Part shown: one piece after another, positions 46,320 to 54,960 of the stretch
How positions within the stretch are numbered: the first letter of the stretch is position 1
Layout: every line of letters begins with the position of its first letter
NCBI GenBank assembly: GCA_023630215.1
Contig: JALPRQ010000001.1
Span: 868,001 to 932,000 of the forward strand
Origin: Rhodobacteraceae bacterium NBU2976
GTDB taxonomy: Bacteria > Pseudomonadota > Alphaproteobacteria > Rhodobacterales > Rhodobacteraceae
Length of the DNA stretch: 64,000 bases
Direction: 5' to 3'
Made by a program: the position numbers and the translations under genes
The notes under the pieces: generated by a model
The model's input: the letters and a program-made list of their open reading frames with translations, nothing else
Databases searched by the model: none
Told to the model about the DNA's origin: nothing

Positions 46320-47828
46320 ATGCGTCTGATCCTTGCCATCATCATCCTCGCCACCCCCGCCGCGGCTGACATTCGCTGCATTCAGGAAAACCTCGCCATG
46401 TTTGGTTATGACCCCGGGCCGATTGACGGGGTTTATGGCCGTCAGACGCTCGACACGTTCAACCGCTTTAACAGTGATTATAATGCCGGGATGACACCGC
46501 TGACCCGTGCCAACAGCGATCTTGTATGTGACGAATTCACTCTGTTCGCGAAAGGGGCAGGCGGGCCAGATATCCCGATAGAACTGTCCCCTGCCACCGA
46601 CGCGCCCATCTGCTACGACAATCCGGCAGAGGGCACGGCCATGACCATCACCGGCATGGTCGATGGCGATCCGCTGACGCTGACCGTGTCTAACCGGTTC
46701 GCCGGGGCGGTGGATTCCCTCCAATGGCGGGGGAAAGAATTCATCAATATTTTCGACCATGGCCGCCAGATCAGCTATGCGTGGTTCATGGACAATACGG
46801 GCGAGTGTCTGAACCCTACCGAACCCGGCTCGGGCGTCGATAATTTCAAACAGACGTCGACGTCAGAACTGCAAAGCATCTGTTCCAGTGCGCCGAACCA
46901 ACTGACAACGACAACCCGCCCGGCCTATTGGCTGGCACCGGGGCAAATGGGGTTTTGCGATAATGGCGTGACGGCGCCGGTCAACACCGCACCCCTGTCC
47001 GACGATCTGCTGCAAAAATCGATCACCATTGGCTATGGCGGGATCGACAATGTGATCGCGTTCGACGCGACGATCACGCTGGCGCGCGATCATACCAACT
47101 TTATGGTGGAAATTCCTACCGGATATCTGACCGCAGATTTCACGCAATATTGGCGCTTTGATCCGTCAAGCGGTGAACTCTCACCGGCTAAAGCAAATGA
47201 CCTGACCGAGCCATGGGATTTCGTGTCGGTCCAAACGCTGCCGCCTATTCTGTCGACGCCCGACGGCGCATATGCGATGGGTGCCTATACGGCCGAAGAT
47301 ATCGACGTTTATGAAATTCTGTCCTATCGCGTTCCTAACCCGTGGGATCACACCAACAAATGGAACATTGTTGCGCAGCGTTCTCCCGCGCCTGCAGGTG
47401 ATTATAGATTTTTAACCTTCGTTGCCGTGGGCACGCTGGCAGAGGTGCAAGCCGCCTTAACAGACCTGTATCGTCTTCATCCCGGTGACATGCATCCGGC
47501 TGAGGGATTTGTAGATCGCGCAGATTGCGAGTGGATTGAAGGGTGGGCATGGGATCCGGATTATCCCGACCAACCCGTCACCATTGAAGTCTATCTGTTG
47601 AATGCGGACGGAACCCGGTCCCTTTTGCATTCTCGCCTTGCAGATCAGTATCGTGGGGATCTTGCGCAGGCGTTGGGGGATAAAGGGGAGCATGCGTTTT
47701 CGCTAGCGTCAAAATCATTGTTTGATCAAGCGGGCGAATATCGTCTGTCGGTGGAACTGGTTAATCCCGACGACAGCCTTCCCAATGTGTCGCTGACCCC
47801 TTCGCTTAACACGGTCGTTTGTCGCTAG
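46320..47828 (+). CDS. Secreted protein with peptidoglycan-binding-like N-terminus (502 aa)
   Basis: A signal peptide (MRLILAIIILATPAAA) is followed by IQENLAMFGYDPGPIDGVYGRQTLDTFNRF, a peptidoglycan-binding type 1 repeat. The middle 300 residues show no recognised domain. The C-terminus (VDRADCEWIEGWAWDPDYPDQPVTIEVYLLNADG then YRGDLAQALGDKGEHAFSLA) matches a beta-sandwich module seen in other secreted proteins, with the GWAWD core. Function unknown; likely periplasmic or surface. CGGAGG precedes the ATG at 46320. Confidence 0.78.
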   Translation: MRLILAIIILATPAAADIRCIQENLAMFGYDPGPIDGVYGRQTLDTFNRFNSDYNAGMTPLTRANSDLVCDEFTLFAKGAGGPDIPIELSPATDAPICYDNPAEGTAMTITGMVDGDPLTLTVSNRFAGAVDSLQWRGKEFINIFDHGRQISYAWFMDNTGECLNPTEPGSGVDNFKQTSTSELQSICSSAPNQLTTTTRPAYWLAPGQMGFCDNGVTAPVNTAPLSDDLLQKSITIGYGGIDNVIAFDATITLARDHTNFMVEIPTGYLTADFTQYWRFDPSSGELSPAKANDLTEPWDFVSVQTLPPILSTPDGAYAMGAYTAEDIDVYEILSYRVPNPWDHTNKWNIVAQRSPAPAGDYRFLTFVAVGTLAEVQAALTDLYRLHPGDMHPAEGFVDRADCEWIEGWAWDPDYPDQPVTIEVYLLNADGTRSLLHSRLADQYRGDLAQALGDKGEHAFSLASKSLFDQAGEYRLSVELVNPDDSLPNVSLTPSLNTVVCR

Positions 47829-47933
47829 AGCAGCCCTTAGGCGCCTTTGATTTAATTATCCATTAACGACTCGCCTTTAACGTGCAAACTTGGCTGGCTT
47901 GATAGTTAATATCTGTAATGGTGTGGAGGTCGT

Positions 47934-49241
47934 ATGCCCGACGCGTTCCGGAAAGATGAGCTTAAATCTTGGTTATATTCTCAAGACCGGGATGTCTCAC
48001 AATTTCTGTCATTGCGCGCGGCGCTGCGTGTGTTTCCGCTTCTTGCCGCCGAGGAATTTCCCCACAAACAGGAAATGATTCAGGAAGTGACCTTCCTGAG
48101 CTGTCGCGCATTGTTGTCGGCACAAGCGGCGCTGTATCGTCCGACGCTGGCGTCTTATTCATCCATCAAGAATCTGTCCAAGACAGACCTGTCATTTGCC
48201 ACAGGTGTTGCTGGAAACGTGGCGAAACTGATGCTCGTTCCCATCGCGACAGCCTATGCTGCTACCTATGTTGCCTATGCGGTCCGCACGATCGATGGCG
48301 CGGCCAAACTGGCAGAAGCGGCGGGGATACTTGATCCGTTTTGTGACGCGCTTTATGCCGACCGGTCAGCCATTGAAACCGCATGGGAGCCCGGGCAAGT
48401 CCCCGATCTGCCGGTCTGGGCAGATGGTCAGCCACAGGTTATCAAAACCAAAATCGACGAGCTGGTTACATTCCTCAAGGCTGACGAGTGTGACTGGCAG
48501 TTCTGGTTGGGTTGGCTGGATAATCTCAGTCTGGGTCAAGCTCCGGACACGGAACGTCTGTTTACACTTGCCGGCTGGGATGATGCGGATTGGCAAAAGG
48601 GTCGTGGGATTATGAACCCGCTTCTGGCTGGCGTGGTCGAGATGGACAGCATTTACGCCGAATTGAACAGCCCGGCGGACGCGGATATTTTGCGGGTAAC
48701 CTTGGAACGCGTCACGGATGTTTTGGCGGATGCTATCGACGTCGGCGGGATCGGCGAACAGCAACTGGAAACAGTCATATTACGCCGACTTGTGGAACGC
48801 TATGCACGCGATGCGCAGCGTGTCGAAATGGACCTGATGCTGGTGCATCGAAGCCTGCGTCGACAAATTGACGCGAAGGAGCTTGTGAATACCCCGGCTT
48901 TGATGGCGCTTGTTGATGTTTGCGAAATCGGTGCGCTCGACTTGCGGGCAACCAATCCGGAACTTGCCAAATCGCGCGAAACACGTCAGTCGCAATTTCA
49001 ACAGGAAAAGCCTGCTTTGCGCCTTGGTCGTCCCCGCAAGATTGCTGACCTGAAGATCGTGGCCGCACGCGATTTCGACAAGGTGCCGGCGCCGTCTGGC
49101 GTTGCACTTCCGTCGCTTGTGGCGCGCAAGTCAGACGAACCTGACGGTACCGGCAGCGGTCTTCACACACTTTTCGAAAAACTCAGCAAAAGTCTGCCCG
49201 GTCGCTATCCGGGAGAGGTGACGCGGAAACAGCATTCATAA
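47934..49241 (+). CDS. Orphan protein (435 aa), function unknown
   Basis: A 435-residue protein with a strong ribosome-binding site (GGAGG). The N-terminal part is helical; a hydrophobic stretch LMLVPIATAYAATYVAYAV (residues ~100-120) may be a membrane segment or a buried helix. The C-terminus is basic and Pro/Ser-rich. No domain was recognised. It sits alone between the secreted protein and a bidirectional terminator. Confidence 0.7.
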   Translation: MPDAFRKDELKSWLYSQDRDVSQFLSLRAALRVFPLLAAEEFPHKQEMIQEVTFLSCRALLSAQAALYRPTLASYSSIKNLSKTDLSFATGVAGNVAKLMLVPIATAYAATYVAYAVRTIDGAAKLAEAAGILDPFCDALYADRSAIETAWEPGQVPDLPVWADGQPQVIKTKIDELVTFLKADECDWQFWLGWLDNLSLGQAPDTERLFTLAGWDDADWQKGRGIMNPLLAGVVEMDSIYAELNSPADADILRVTLERVTDVLADAIDVGGIGEQQLETVILRRLVERYARDAQRVEMDLMLVHRSLRRQIDAKELVNTPALMALVDVCEIGALDLRATNPELAKSRETRQSQFQQEKPALRLGRPRKIADLKIVAARDFDKVPAPSGVALPSLVARKSDEPDGTGSGLHTLFEKLSKSLPGRYPGEVTRKQHS

Positions 49242-49283
49242 CAAAGGCTATTTGGGACATATGTCAATGTCGGGACCGCCGAT

Positions 49284-49321
49284 ACACCCCGTTCCTAAAA
49301 TGTAGAGACGGGGTGTCTTTT
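49284..49321. terminator. Bidirectional terminator
   Basis: A perfect 9-base stem, ACACCCCGT and ACGGGGTGT, with a 15-base loop, followed by CTTTT on the plus strand. It lies between the plus-strand orphan and the minus-strand acuI-like gene, which converge here. Confidence 0.8.
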
Positions 49322-50310
49322 CAGGCGTTCACGTCCACGACAACCCGCCCTTTGACCTGACCTTGCAATATCTCGGCGCCCAAGCGCGGCAGGTCGGAAA
49401 GTGTGGCAGGTTGAATCATGGTTTCCAGCGCTTTCAGCGGAAGGCTGGTCGCGACTTCCTTCCAGGCACGCACACGGGCGTCGAAGGGCTGCATCACGCT
49501 GTCAATCCCCAACAGATTGACGCCACGAAGCAGGAATGGAACGATCGACATCGGGACGTTCGCACCACCCGCAAGTCCGACCGCCGCAACCGATCCCCCA
49601 TACGCCATCTGACCCAGCACTCGCGCCAACATCTCTCCGCCAACCGCATCAACACAGCCTGCCCACTGTTCGGATTCCAAGGGACGCTTTATCGCGTCGG
49701 CCAGATCTTCGCGCGGGACAATCTGGTCCGCGCCAAGATTGCGCAGATACCCTTCGGTTTCTGGGCGACCGGTCACCGCGGCGACACGATACCCACGGGC
49801 GTGCAAAATCGCCGTTGCAACTGAACCCACACCGCCCGCTGCACCCGTGACAAGAACCGGCAGCTCACCCTGTGTCAGTCCATGATCTTCCAGCGCCAGC
49901 ACCGCCAGCATTGACGTCAATCCGGCAGTGCCCACGGCCATGGCATCGCGGGTTGATAAGCCATCGGGCAGGGGCACCAGCCAGTCGGCCTTGACCCGGG
50001 CTTTTTGTGCATACCCACCCCAATGGGCCTCGCCCACGCGCCACCCCGTCAGGATTACCCGATCTCCGACGGCATAGCGGGGATCTTCTGACTGTTCGAC
50101 GCGCCCCGCAAAATCGATCCCGGGCACATGCGGATAAGTGCGCACCAACCCTCCGCCTGGTCCGATGCAAAGTCCGTCCTTGTAGTTCAGAGTCGAATAT
50201 TCGACTGAAACCAGGACATCGCCTGCGGGCAAATCCTCCAAAGTGATTCCTTTTACCGCAGCATTTGTGCCGGATTCGTCTTTGGTCACGACAAGCGCAT
50301 TGAAAGTCAT
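49321..50310 (-). CDS. acuI: Acryloyl-CoA reductase-like MDR oxidoreductase
   Basis: A 329-residue medium-chain dehydrogenase/reductase of the YhdH/AcuI family, which uses NADPH to reduce acryloyl-CoA to propionyl-CoA, and in marine bacteria takes part in DMSP metabolism. EYSTLNYKDGLCIGPGGGLVRTYPHVPGIDFAGRV and LVTGAAGGVGSVATAILHARGYRVAAVTG are diagnostic. No dmd or ddd genes lie next to it, so a DMSP role is inference. Low-level quinone reductase activity is an alternative. Confidence 0.88.
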   Translation of the reverse strand: MTFNALVVTKDESGTNAAVKGITLEDLPAGDVLVSVEYSTLNYKDGLCIGPGGGLVRTYPHVPGIDFAGRVEQSEDPRYAVGDRVILTGWRVGEAHWGGYAQKARVKADWLVPLPDGLSTRDAMAVGTAGLTSMLAVLALEDHGLTQGELPVLVTGAAGGVGSVATAILHARGYRVAAVTGRPETEGYLRNLGADQIVPREDLADAIKRPLESEQWAGCVDAVGGEMLARVLGQMAYGGSVAAVGLAGGANVPMSIVPFLLRGVNLLGIDSVMQPFDARVRAWKEVATSLPLKALETMIQPATLSDLPRLGAEILQGQVKGRVVVDVNA

Positions 50311-50455
50311 TTTTTTCTCCGTTTCCGAATACCCTGCAAAATCAAAGGGTCCATCGCAATCCCAAACCTTTAAGTGAAAAGTAAGAAAAATTTTACGAGC
50401 TTTTAAGACTTTTCCCAGAGTGTTCGTTCACACCTAGTTAGTAATCGAGGTAAGT

Positions 50456-52639
50456 ATGAGAGAGAAAGTCCGAATTACGGCCATCGGCTCCTGTCGGATC
50501 AGTACGCCTTTCAAACGCGCCCCGAATGCCTACCCGGTTCTGAACAATTCTGGCCGTGTTTACGGATATACTCATAGCTCGGCCGAAGCGCTGCAACAGT
50601 TGCGGTTTCTTCAAGGTGAGTTTTCCCCCGATCCTGCCCTTCTGCCCATATTGATGCCAAATACCGATATGGCGCAGCTTGAAACACAAGAGCACACCCC
50701 CTCGGACATCTATTTCGTCGAACTGTCATCCGCCAAACGATTGCGGGTTGGCGCGACGCATGTTCAACTGAATTATGTGACACAGCACTATCGGGATTTT
50801 TTTGCGGATCGGGCACAGGCTGCGCATTTTTGGAAATTGTCAGACGGTGCACAACAGGAACAGAAACGGGACTGGCTGTCAGGTCTGACCGGATTTCAGA
50901 CGCTTTCCAAAGCCGACCAGTCCTGTCTTTTGTCAATGACACGCGAAATGGCGACATTGGAGACTGTCAGCGCTGACATGCGTGAAATTGCTGCACGCGT
51001 CCCCAATGTCGTGTTTATCACACATTGTAATGCGTTAACAGCTGACGGCGCCCACATCGCGTCGCGAAACGCTTACATTCAACTGGTGGAACAGGCGGCA
51101 CAAGCGCTGGGTTTGCCTGTCTATAACCCAACGGCCGCGATGCTGGCGTTTGGTCAGGCAGATGCCATGTCGGATGCAGAAACCAGCCTTTCGCATTATT
51201 CTGACGATTTTGCCGATTTCCTGTTCGACGGACTGTTTGAACGATATATGTCCCCGCGTCTGATGTCTTCCGGCCGCAAATCCGCTTCCAAAGCGTTGGG
51301 TGACGCGATTTCCATATTCGAAACCCGCAATCCCGTTACCTCCATCTCGCCGCATCTGGGGGGGGTGGCAATGATCACCGGGTCACTTGGTGCCGGCGGT
51401 GCCGAGCGGCAGTTGACCCGTTTGGCAGGAGAGCTGACCCGACTGACAGATGTCAGCACCCAGTCCAGGGATCTGCCCGGGATCACCGGACAGGTCGAAG
51501 TGATCGTGTCCACACTTTCGTCAGAACGTGGACGCGATTTCTTCTTACCAAAATTGCAGGAGGATGGCGTCCCGGTCTCGGTCATCAGTGACCTGCCGGC
51601 GGATAGTGGCGCGATGACCCTGCCAAGCCCACTTCAGCCCCTGCTGCGTGACTTGCCTCCACAGACCGTAGAGGCGGTGCAGCGCCTTACGCCGCATCTG
51701 CTGCGGACCCGTCCAGAAGTCGCCTATATCTGGCAGGACGGGGCTGTGCTGACCAGTGCGTTGGCAGCCTTGGCAGCCGATGTTCCGCGCTTGGTGATTT
51801 CGCTACGGGGGATGCCCCCCAACTTGCGCCCCGAAATGATGAAGGACGAATATTTTGACATGTATCTGGCGTTGTCAAAGGTGCCGGGCGTTCAGTTCTC
51901 TGCCAACACGTATGCGGCGGCCGATTCCTATGCTGATTGGTTGGGCATGCCTCGGGGGTCGATCCTGACCGTGCACAATGCCGCCGACGCGCTGCCGACC
52001 GAGGGCACCGACACCGATATTACGATGTGGGAGGAGTTTACCGCCAGAACAGCAGATGCGGATTTCACCTTTGGCGGTGTATTCCGGTTCGATCAGAATA
52101 AGCGTGCCAAACTGTGGCTGGAATTTGCAGCCGCGGCATATGCGGCCTATCCCCGCTCGCGCTTTGTGCTGGTGGGTGATGGGGCTGAACTGACTGACGC
52201 CAAGGCGTTGGCGGCCGAGTTCGGGTTTAGCGATCGATGCCTTTTTACAGGGCGAACTCCATCGGTTGGATATTGGCTTAATCGCATGGATGCGCTGGGC
52301 CTGACCTCGCGCCTTGAGGGGCTTCCCAATGTATTGATCGAAGCGCAATTCGCCGGTGTTCCCGTCATTTCTACCCCGGCTGGCGGAGCTGGCGAAGCCT
52401 TTGTGCATGGTCAGACCGGTTATCTGATGTCGGATACCGAAAACCCCAAACTTCCCGAATTTCTACGCTTCTACCTTAACCTTGCCTATGACGCCAAACA
52501 GCGGAGAAACATGGGAATTGCCGCCCGAAAGTTTGCGCGGCAGTCCTTCTCGATTGACCGGATCATGCCTCAGACCCTCGACCTCCTAAGTGGACGTGCA
52601 GAACCCACGAGACTTGAACCGAAAGTACTTCGCGCATGA
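50456..52639 (+). CDS. Two-domain protein: SGNH/WcbI-like N-terminus with GT4 glycosyltransferase
   Basis: A 727-residue protein. Residues 1 to about 280 carry RITAIGSCRISTPF and THSSAEALQQLRFL, with NVVFITHCN later, resembling SGNH/WcbI-like domains of polysaccharide synthesis. The C-terminal part from about residue 300 is a GT4 fold: AMITGSLGAGGAERQLTRLAGEL near its start, VGDGAELTDAKALAAEFG and LTSRLEGLPNVLIEAQFAGVPVISTPAGGAGE near the end, with the E-x7-E motif. It overlaps the permease gene by 4 bases and is the first gene of the polysaccharide locus. Confidence 0.85.
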   Translation: MREKVRITAIGSCRISTPFKRAPNAYPVLNNSGRVYGYTHSSAEALQQLRFLQGEFSPDPALLPILMPNTDMAQLETQEHTPSDIYFVELSSAKRLRVGATHVQLNYVTQHYRDFFADRAQAAHFWKLSDGAQQEQKRDWLSGLTGFQTLSKADQSCLLSMTREMATLETVSADMREIAARVPNVVFITHCNALTADGAHIASRNAYIQLVEQAAQALGLPVYNPTAAMLAFGQADAMSDAETSLSHYSDDFADFLFDGLFERYMSPRLMSSGRKSASKALGDAISIFETRNPVTSISPHLGGVAMITGSLGAGGAERQLTRLAGELTRLTDVSTQSRDLPGITGQVEVIVSTLSSERGRDFFLPKLQEDGVPVSVISDLPADSGAMTLPSPLQPLLRDLPPQTVEAVQRLTPHLLRTRPEVAYIWQDGAVLTSALAALAADVPRLVISLRGMPPNLRPEMMKDEYFDMYLALSKVPGVQFSANTYAAADSYADWLGMPRGSILTVHNAADALPTEGTDTDITMWEEFTARTADADFTFGGVFRFDQNKRAKLWLEFAAAAYAAYPRSRFVLVGDGAELTDAKALAAEFGFSDRCLFTGRTPSVGYWLNRMDALGLTSRLEGLPNVLIEAQFAGVPVISTPAGGAGEAFVHGQTGYLMSDTENPKLPEFLRFYLNLAYDAKQRRNMGIAARKFARQSFSIDRIMPQTLDLLSGRAEPTRLEPKVLRA

Positions 52640-53439
52640 GGACCGCGTTTACCCATGTGAATGACGGTTTCTGGAACATGCTGAACGCAATCTACGCGAT
52701 CATGCTGCGCGAGGTCCGCTGCCGTTTCGCCGGTGATCCCATGGGATATGCTTGGGCGTTTGCGGTTCCCCTTTTGTGGATCGGGACTTTGCTCGCTTTT
52801 TTTACCCTGGTGAACCGCACGCCCGTCATCGCCGTGGATACGCCGGGCTTCATCGCAACGGGGGTCATCCCCTATGTGCTGTTTCGGTATACGATCTCGT
52901 CGATGAACCGCGTGGTCTCGACACATCAGCACCTTGTCTATTTCGGAAGGATTCGGCTGTCAGATATCATGTTCGCCGGGGCATTTCTCGAATTCCTGAA
53001 CGCTTGCATCGTATCGCTGTTCATTTGGATTGCCATTGCCGTCCTGTTTGCCCCGATCCAGATTCACGATCCGATCAGCGCCGCGAACGGTCTGGTATTG
53101 ACCGCATTGGTGGCGACAAGCTTTGGACGGCTGGCGACGTTTCTGGGACTGATCTCCGAGACTGTGAAGCGTATTGTGCCTGTCGTACTTCGGCCGATGT
53201 TCTGGATATCAGGCGTGTTTTTTACCGCCACCGAGCTTCCCCCGTCCCTTCTGACATATCTTTGGTGGAATCCACTGCTCCATACCGTCGAGATGATACG
53301 TGATGGCGTGTTTGTGGATTACACCTCCAGCTTTGCGGAACCTCATGTCCCTGTGTTCATGTCCTTGGGTTTTCTGTTGCTGTCCTATCTGGTGCAAGAC
53401 CTTGCTGGGCGCTCTCGCGATGGGAGGGATCTGGGATGA
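52636..53439 (+). CDS. ABC-2 type polysaccharide export permease (KpsM-like)
   Basis: A 267-residue inner-membrane protein with six hydrophobic segments. MLREVRCRFAGDPMGYAWAFAVPLLWI and FWISGVFFTATELPPSLLTYLWWNPLLHTVEMIRDGVF match the KpsM/ABC-2 exporter family, with the W-NPL-x-H signature near the C-terminus. It overlaps the ATPase gene by 4 bases (ATGA). The substrate is presumably the glycan made by this locus. Confidence 0.88.
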   Translation: MRTAFTHVNDGFWNMLNAIYAIMLREVRCRFAGDPMGYAWAFAVPLLWIGTLLAFFTLVNRTPVIAVDTPGFIATGVIPYVLFRYTISSMNRVVSTHQHLVYFGRIRLSDIMFAGAFLEFLNACIVSLFIWIAIAVLFAPIQIHDPISAANGLVLTALVATSFGRLATFLGLISETVKRIVPVVLRPMFWISGVFFTATELPPSLLTYLWWNPLLHTVEMIRDGVFVDYTSSFAEPHVPVFMSLGFLLLSYLVQDLAGRSRDGRDLG

Positions 53440-54128
53440 TCCTTCTCTCGAACGTGTCGCGCTGGCACATGACGGCGGGCGAGCCGAATATTATCCTCAA
53501 CAATGTATCCTGCCTTTGGCAACCTCGGGAACGGATCGGCATCTTGGCGCTGGCAGGCACCGGGAAGTCCACGCTGACGCGGCTGATCTCGGGCGTCGAG
53601 CGACCCAATCGGGGTGACATTCGCCGGACAGGGTCCGTGTCCTTTCCGATTGGGTCGACCCATGGCTTCCAAGATGGACTGAGCGGGGCGGAAAATGTCC
53701 GCCATCTTGCCCGCCTGATGCGTCGCGATATTCCAGAGACTGTCGATTACGTCGAGAGCTTTGCGGATATCGGTAAGTATTTTCACCGCGCGGTTTCGCA
53801 ATATGCGCCGGTCATGCGGGCGCGTCTGGGGTTCGCGCTCTCTATGGCGATGGAGTTTGACACCTATTTGTCAGACGGAGTTGTCAATGTTGGCGATCAC
53901 GGGTTTCGCGACAAATGTGAAGCCGCCCTACACGAACGTTTGACACGCTCTGGGATTATCCTTTTGTCGCGCCATTCGCGAACGCTGACCCGCTTTTGCA
54001 CGCGCTTTTATGCGCTGCACGAAGCCCAGCTTCTGGAATGCGACAGCGCCGAGGAAGCCAAGGATCTTTTGGATTATGCCGGTCAATATGGCGACACCTT
54101 CTGGAATCAGGAGGCGCGGTATGGCTGA
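53436..54128 (+). CDS. KpsT-like ABC ATPase with altered catalytic motifs
   Basis: A 230-residue nucleotide-binding subunit. Walker A is intact (ALAGTGKST, residues 38-46), and the Q-loop FQ (Gln79) is present. The signature region reads SQYAPVMRARL where KpsT has YSSGMRARL. Walker B reads YLSDGVVNVGD, with Gly148 where the catalytic glutamate is expected. The switch histidine position is Arg179, with His180 next to it. ATP binding looks possible, hydrolysis doubtful. The D-loop GD (residues 153-154) is retained. Confidence 0.82.
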   Translation: MILLSNVSRWHMTAGEPNIILNNVSCLWQPRERIGILALAGTGKSTLTRLISGVERPNRGDIRRTGSVSFPIGSTHGFQDGLSGAENVRHLARLMRRDIPETVDYVESFADIGKYFHRAVSQYAPVMRARLGFALSMAMEFDTYLSDGVVNVGDHGFRDKCEAALHERLTRSGIILLSRHSRTLTRFCTRFYALHEAQLLECDSAEEAKDLLDYAGQYGDTFWNQEARYG

Positions 54129-54945
54129 ACCCGCTGTTTCCCCAACCGTCGAGGAAGAATCTGAGCGTCTGAAAAAATGGCGCGAAGTGCGGCGCCGCGC
54201 CACCAGTGATCCGCAATTGGAACGACTGGAACGCGCAGCGCTTGATCGCGACAAGCGGCTGGAGCTGTTTGAACAGGACAAGGCTCGCCGGATTCGCGAG
54301 GCCGAAGAAAAACGCCGCGCCGAGGCCGAGGCGCTGGAAAGCCGGCGCATGGAAAAGGCGCGCGCGCATCTGGATGCGCTGGACGATATCGAAACCGCCA
54401 AAGCAAAACTGGTGCAGGCCCGAAAAAAAGCGCGCCTGGTGCTGATGCTGGGGTTTGCCCTGATTGTTCTGCTGCCGTCTGCCGTGACTGCGATCTGGAC
54501 AGCGACCTTTGTCCCCCCGGATTTCGAAACCCGAAGCGTTTTCGTTCTGGCCGATGCAACCCCGGTTGCCGAGCGAAACCCGCTGTTCTCCGACCTGCCT
54601 GCAGGTGGGAAAACCCCAATGGCGGCCGCCTTTCAGCTACGAACCCGCCTCCAGGCACAGTCACCAGATGTGCGGTTCGACATGGCCATCGACAGCCAGC
54701 AGGGTCTGATCACGCTGACAACCATGTCGCTAACGCCCGCTTCATCACTTGCTGATAACCGTCTGATACTGTCACGGGCACAGGCGGCTGCGCAGGACAT
54801 GTCGATCCTCGTCCAACCCAGCTTACCCGATGCGCCGACCCCTCGGGTGATCGGACAAACCTGGATGACCTTTCTCGTTTGCCTGCTGATTTTCTCGATC
54901 GGTACGATTTTTATCCGCAGTTTATTTCATCATTCACGTCTCTAG
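54121..54945 (+). CDS. Coiled-coil membrane protein of the polysaccharide locus (KpsE/Wzz-like)
   Basis: A 274-residue protein. Residues ~10-104 are highly charged and predicted to be coiled coil (LERLERAALDRDKRLELFEQDKARR then many Glu/Arg/Lys). One membrane segment follows (LVLMLGFALIVLLPSAVTAIW, about 106-127), then a periplasmic part (about 128-245) and a second membrane segment at the C-terminus. This layout matches a polysaccharide co-polymerase, but with an extra cytoplasmic coil. It overlaps the ATPase gene by 8 bases. Confidence 0.78.
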   Translation: MAEPAVSPTVEEESERLKKWREVRRRATSDPQLERLERAALDRDKRLELFEQDKARRIREAEEKRRAEAEALESRRMEKARAHLDALDDIETAKAKLVQARKKARLVLMLGFALIVLLPSAVTAIWTATFVPPDFETRSVFVLADATPVAERNPLFSDLPAGGKTPMAAAFQLRTRLQAQSPDVRFDMAIDSQQGLITLTTMSLTPASSLADNRLILSRAQAAAQDMSILVQPSLPDAPTPRVIGQTWMTFLVCLLIFSIGTIFIRSLFHHSRL

Positions 54946-54960
54946 TCCCGGAGTTTTTTC

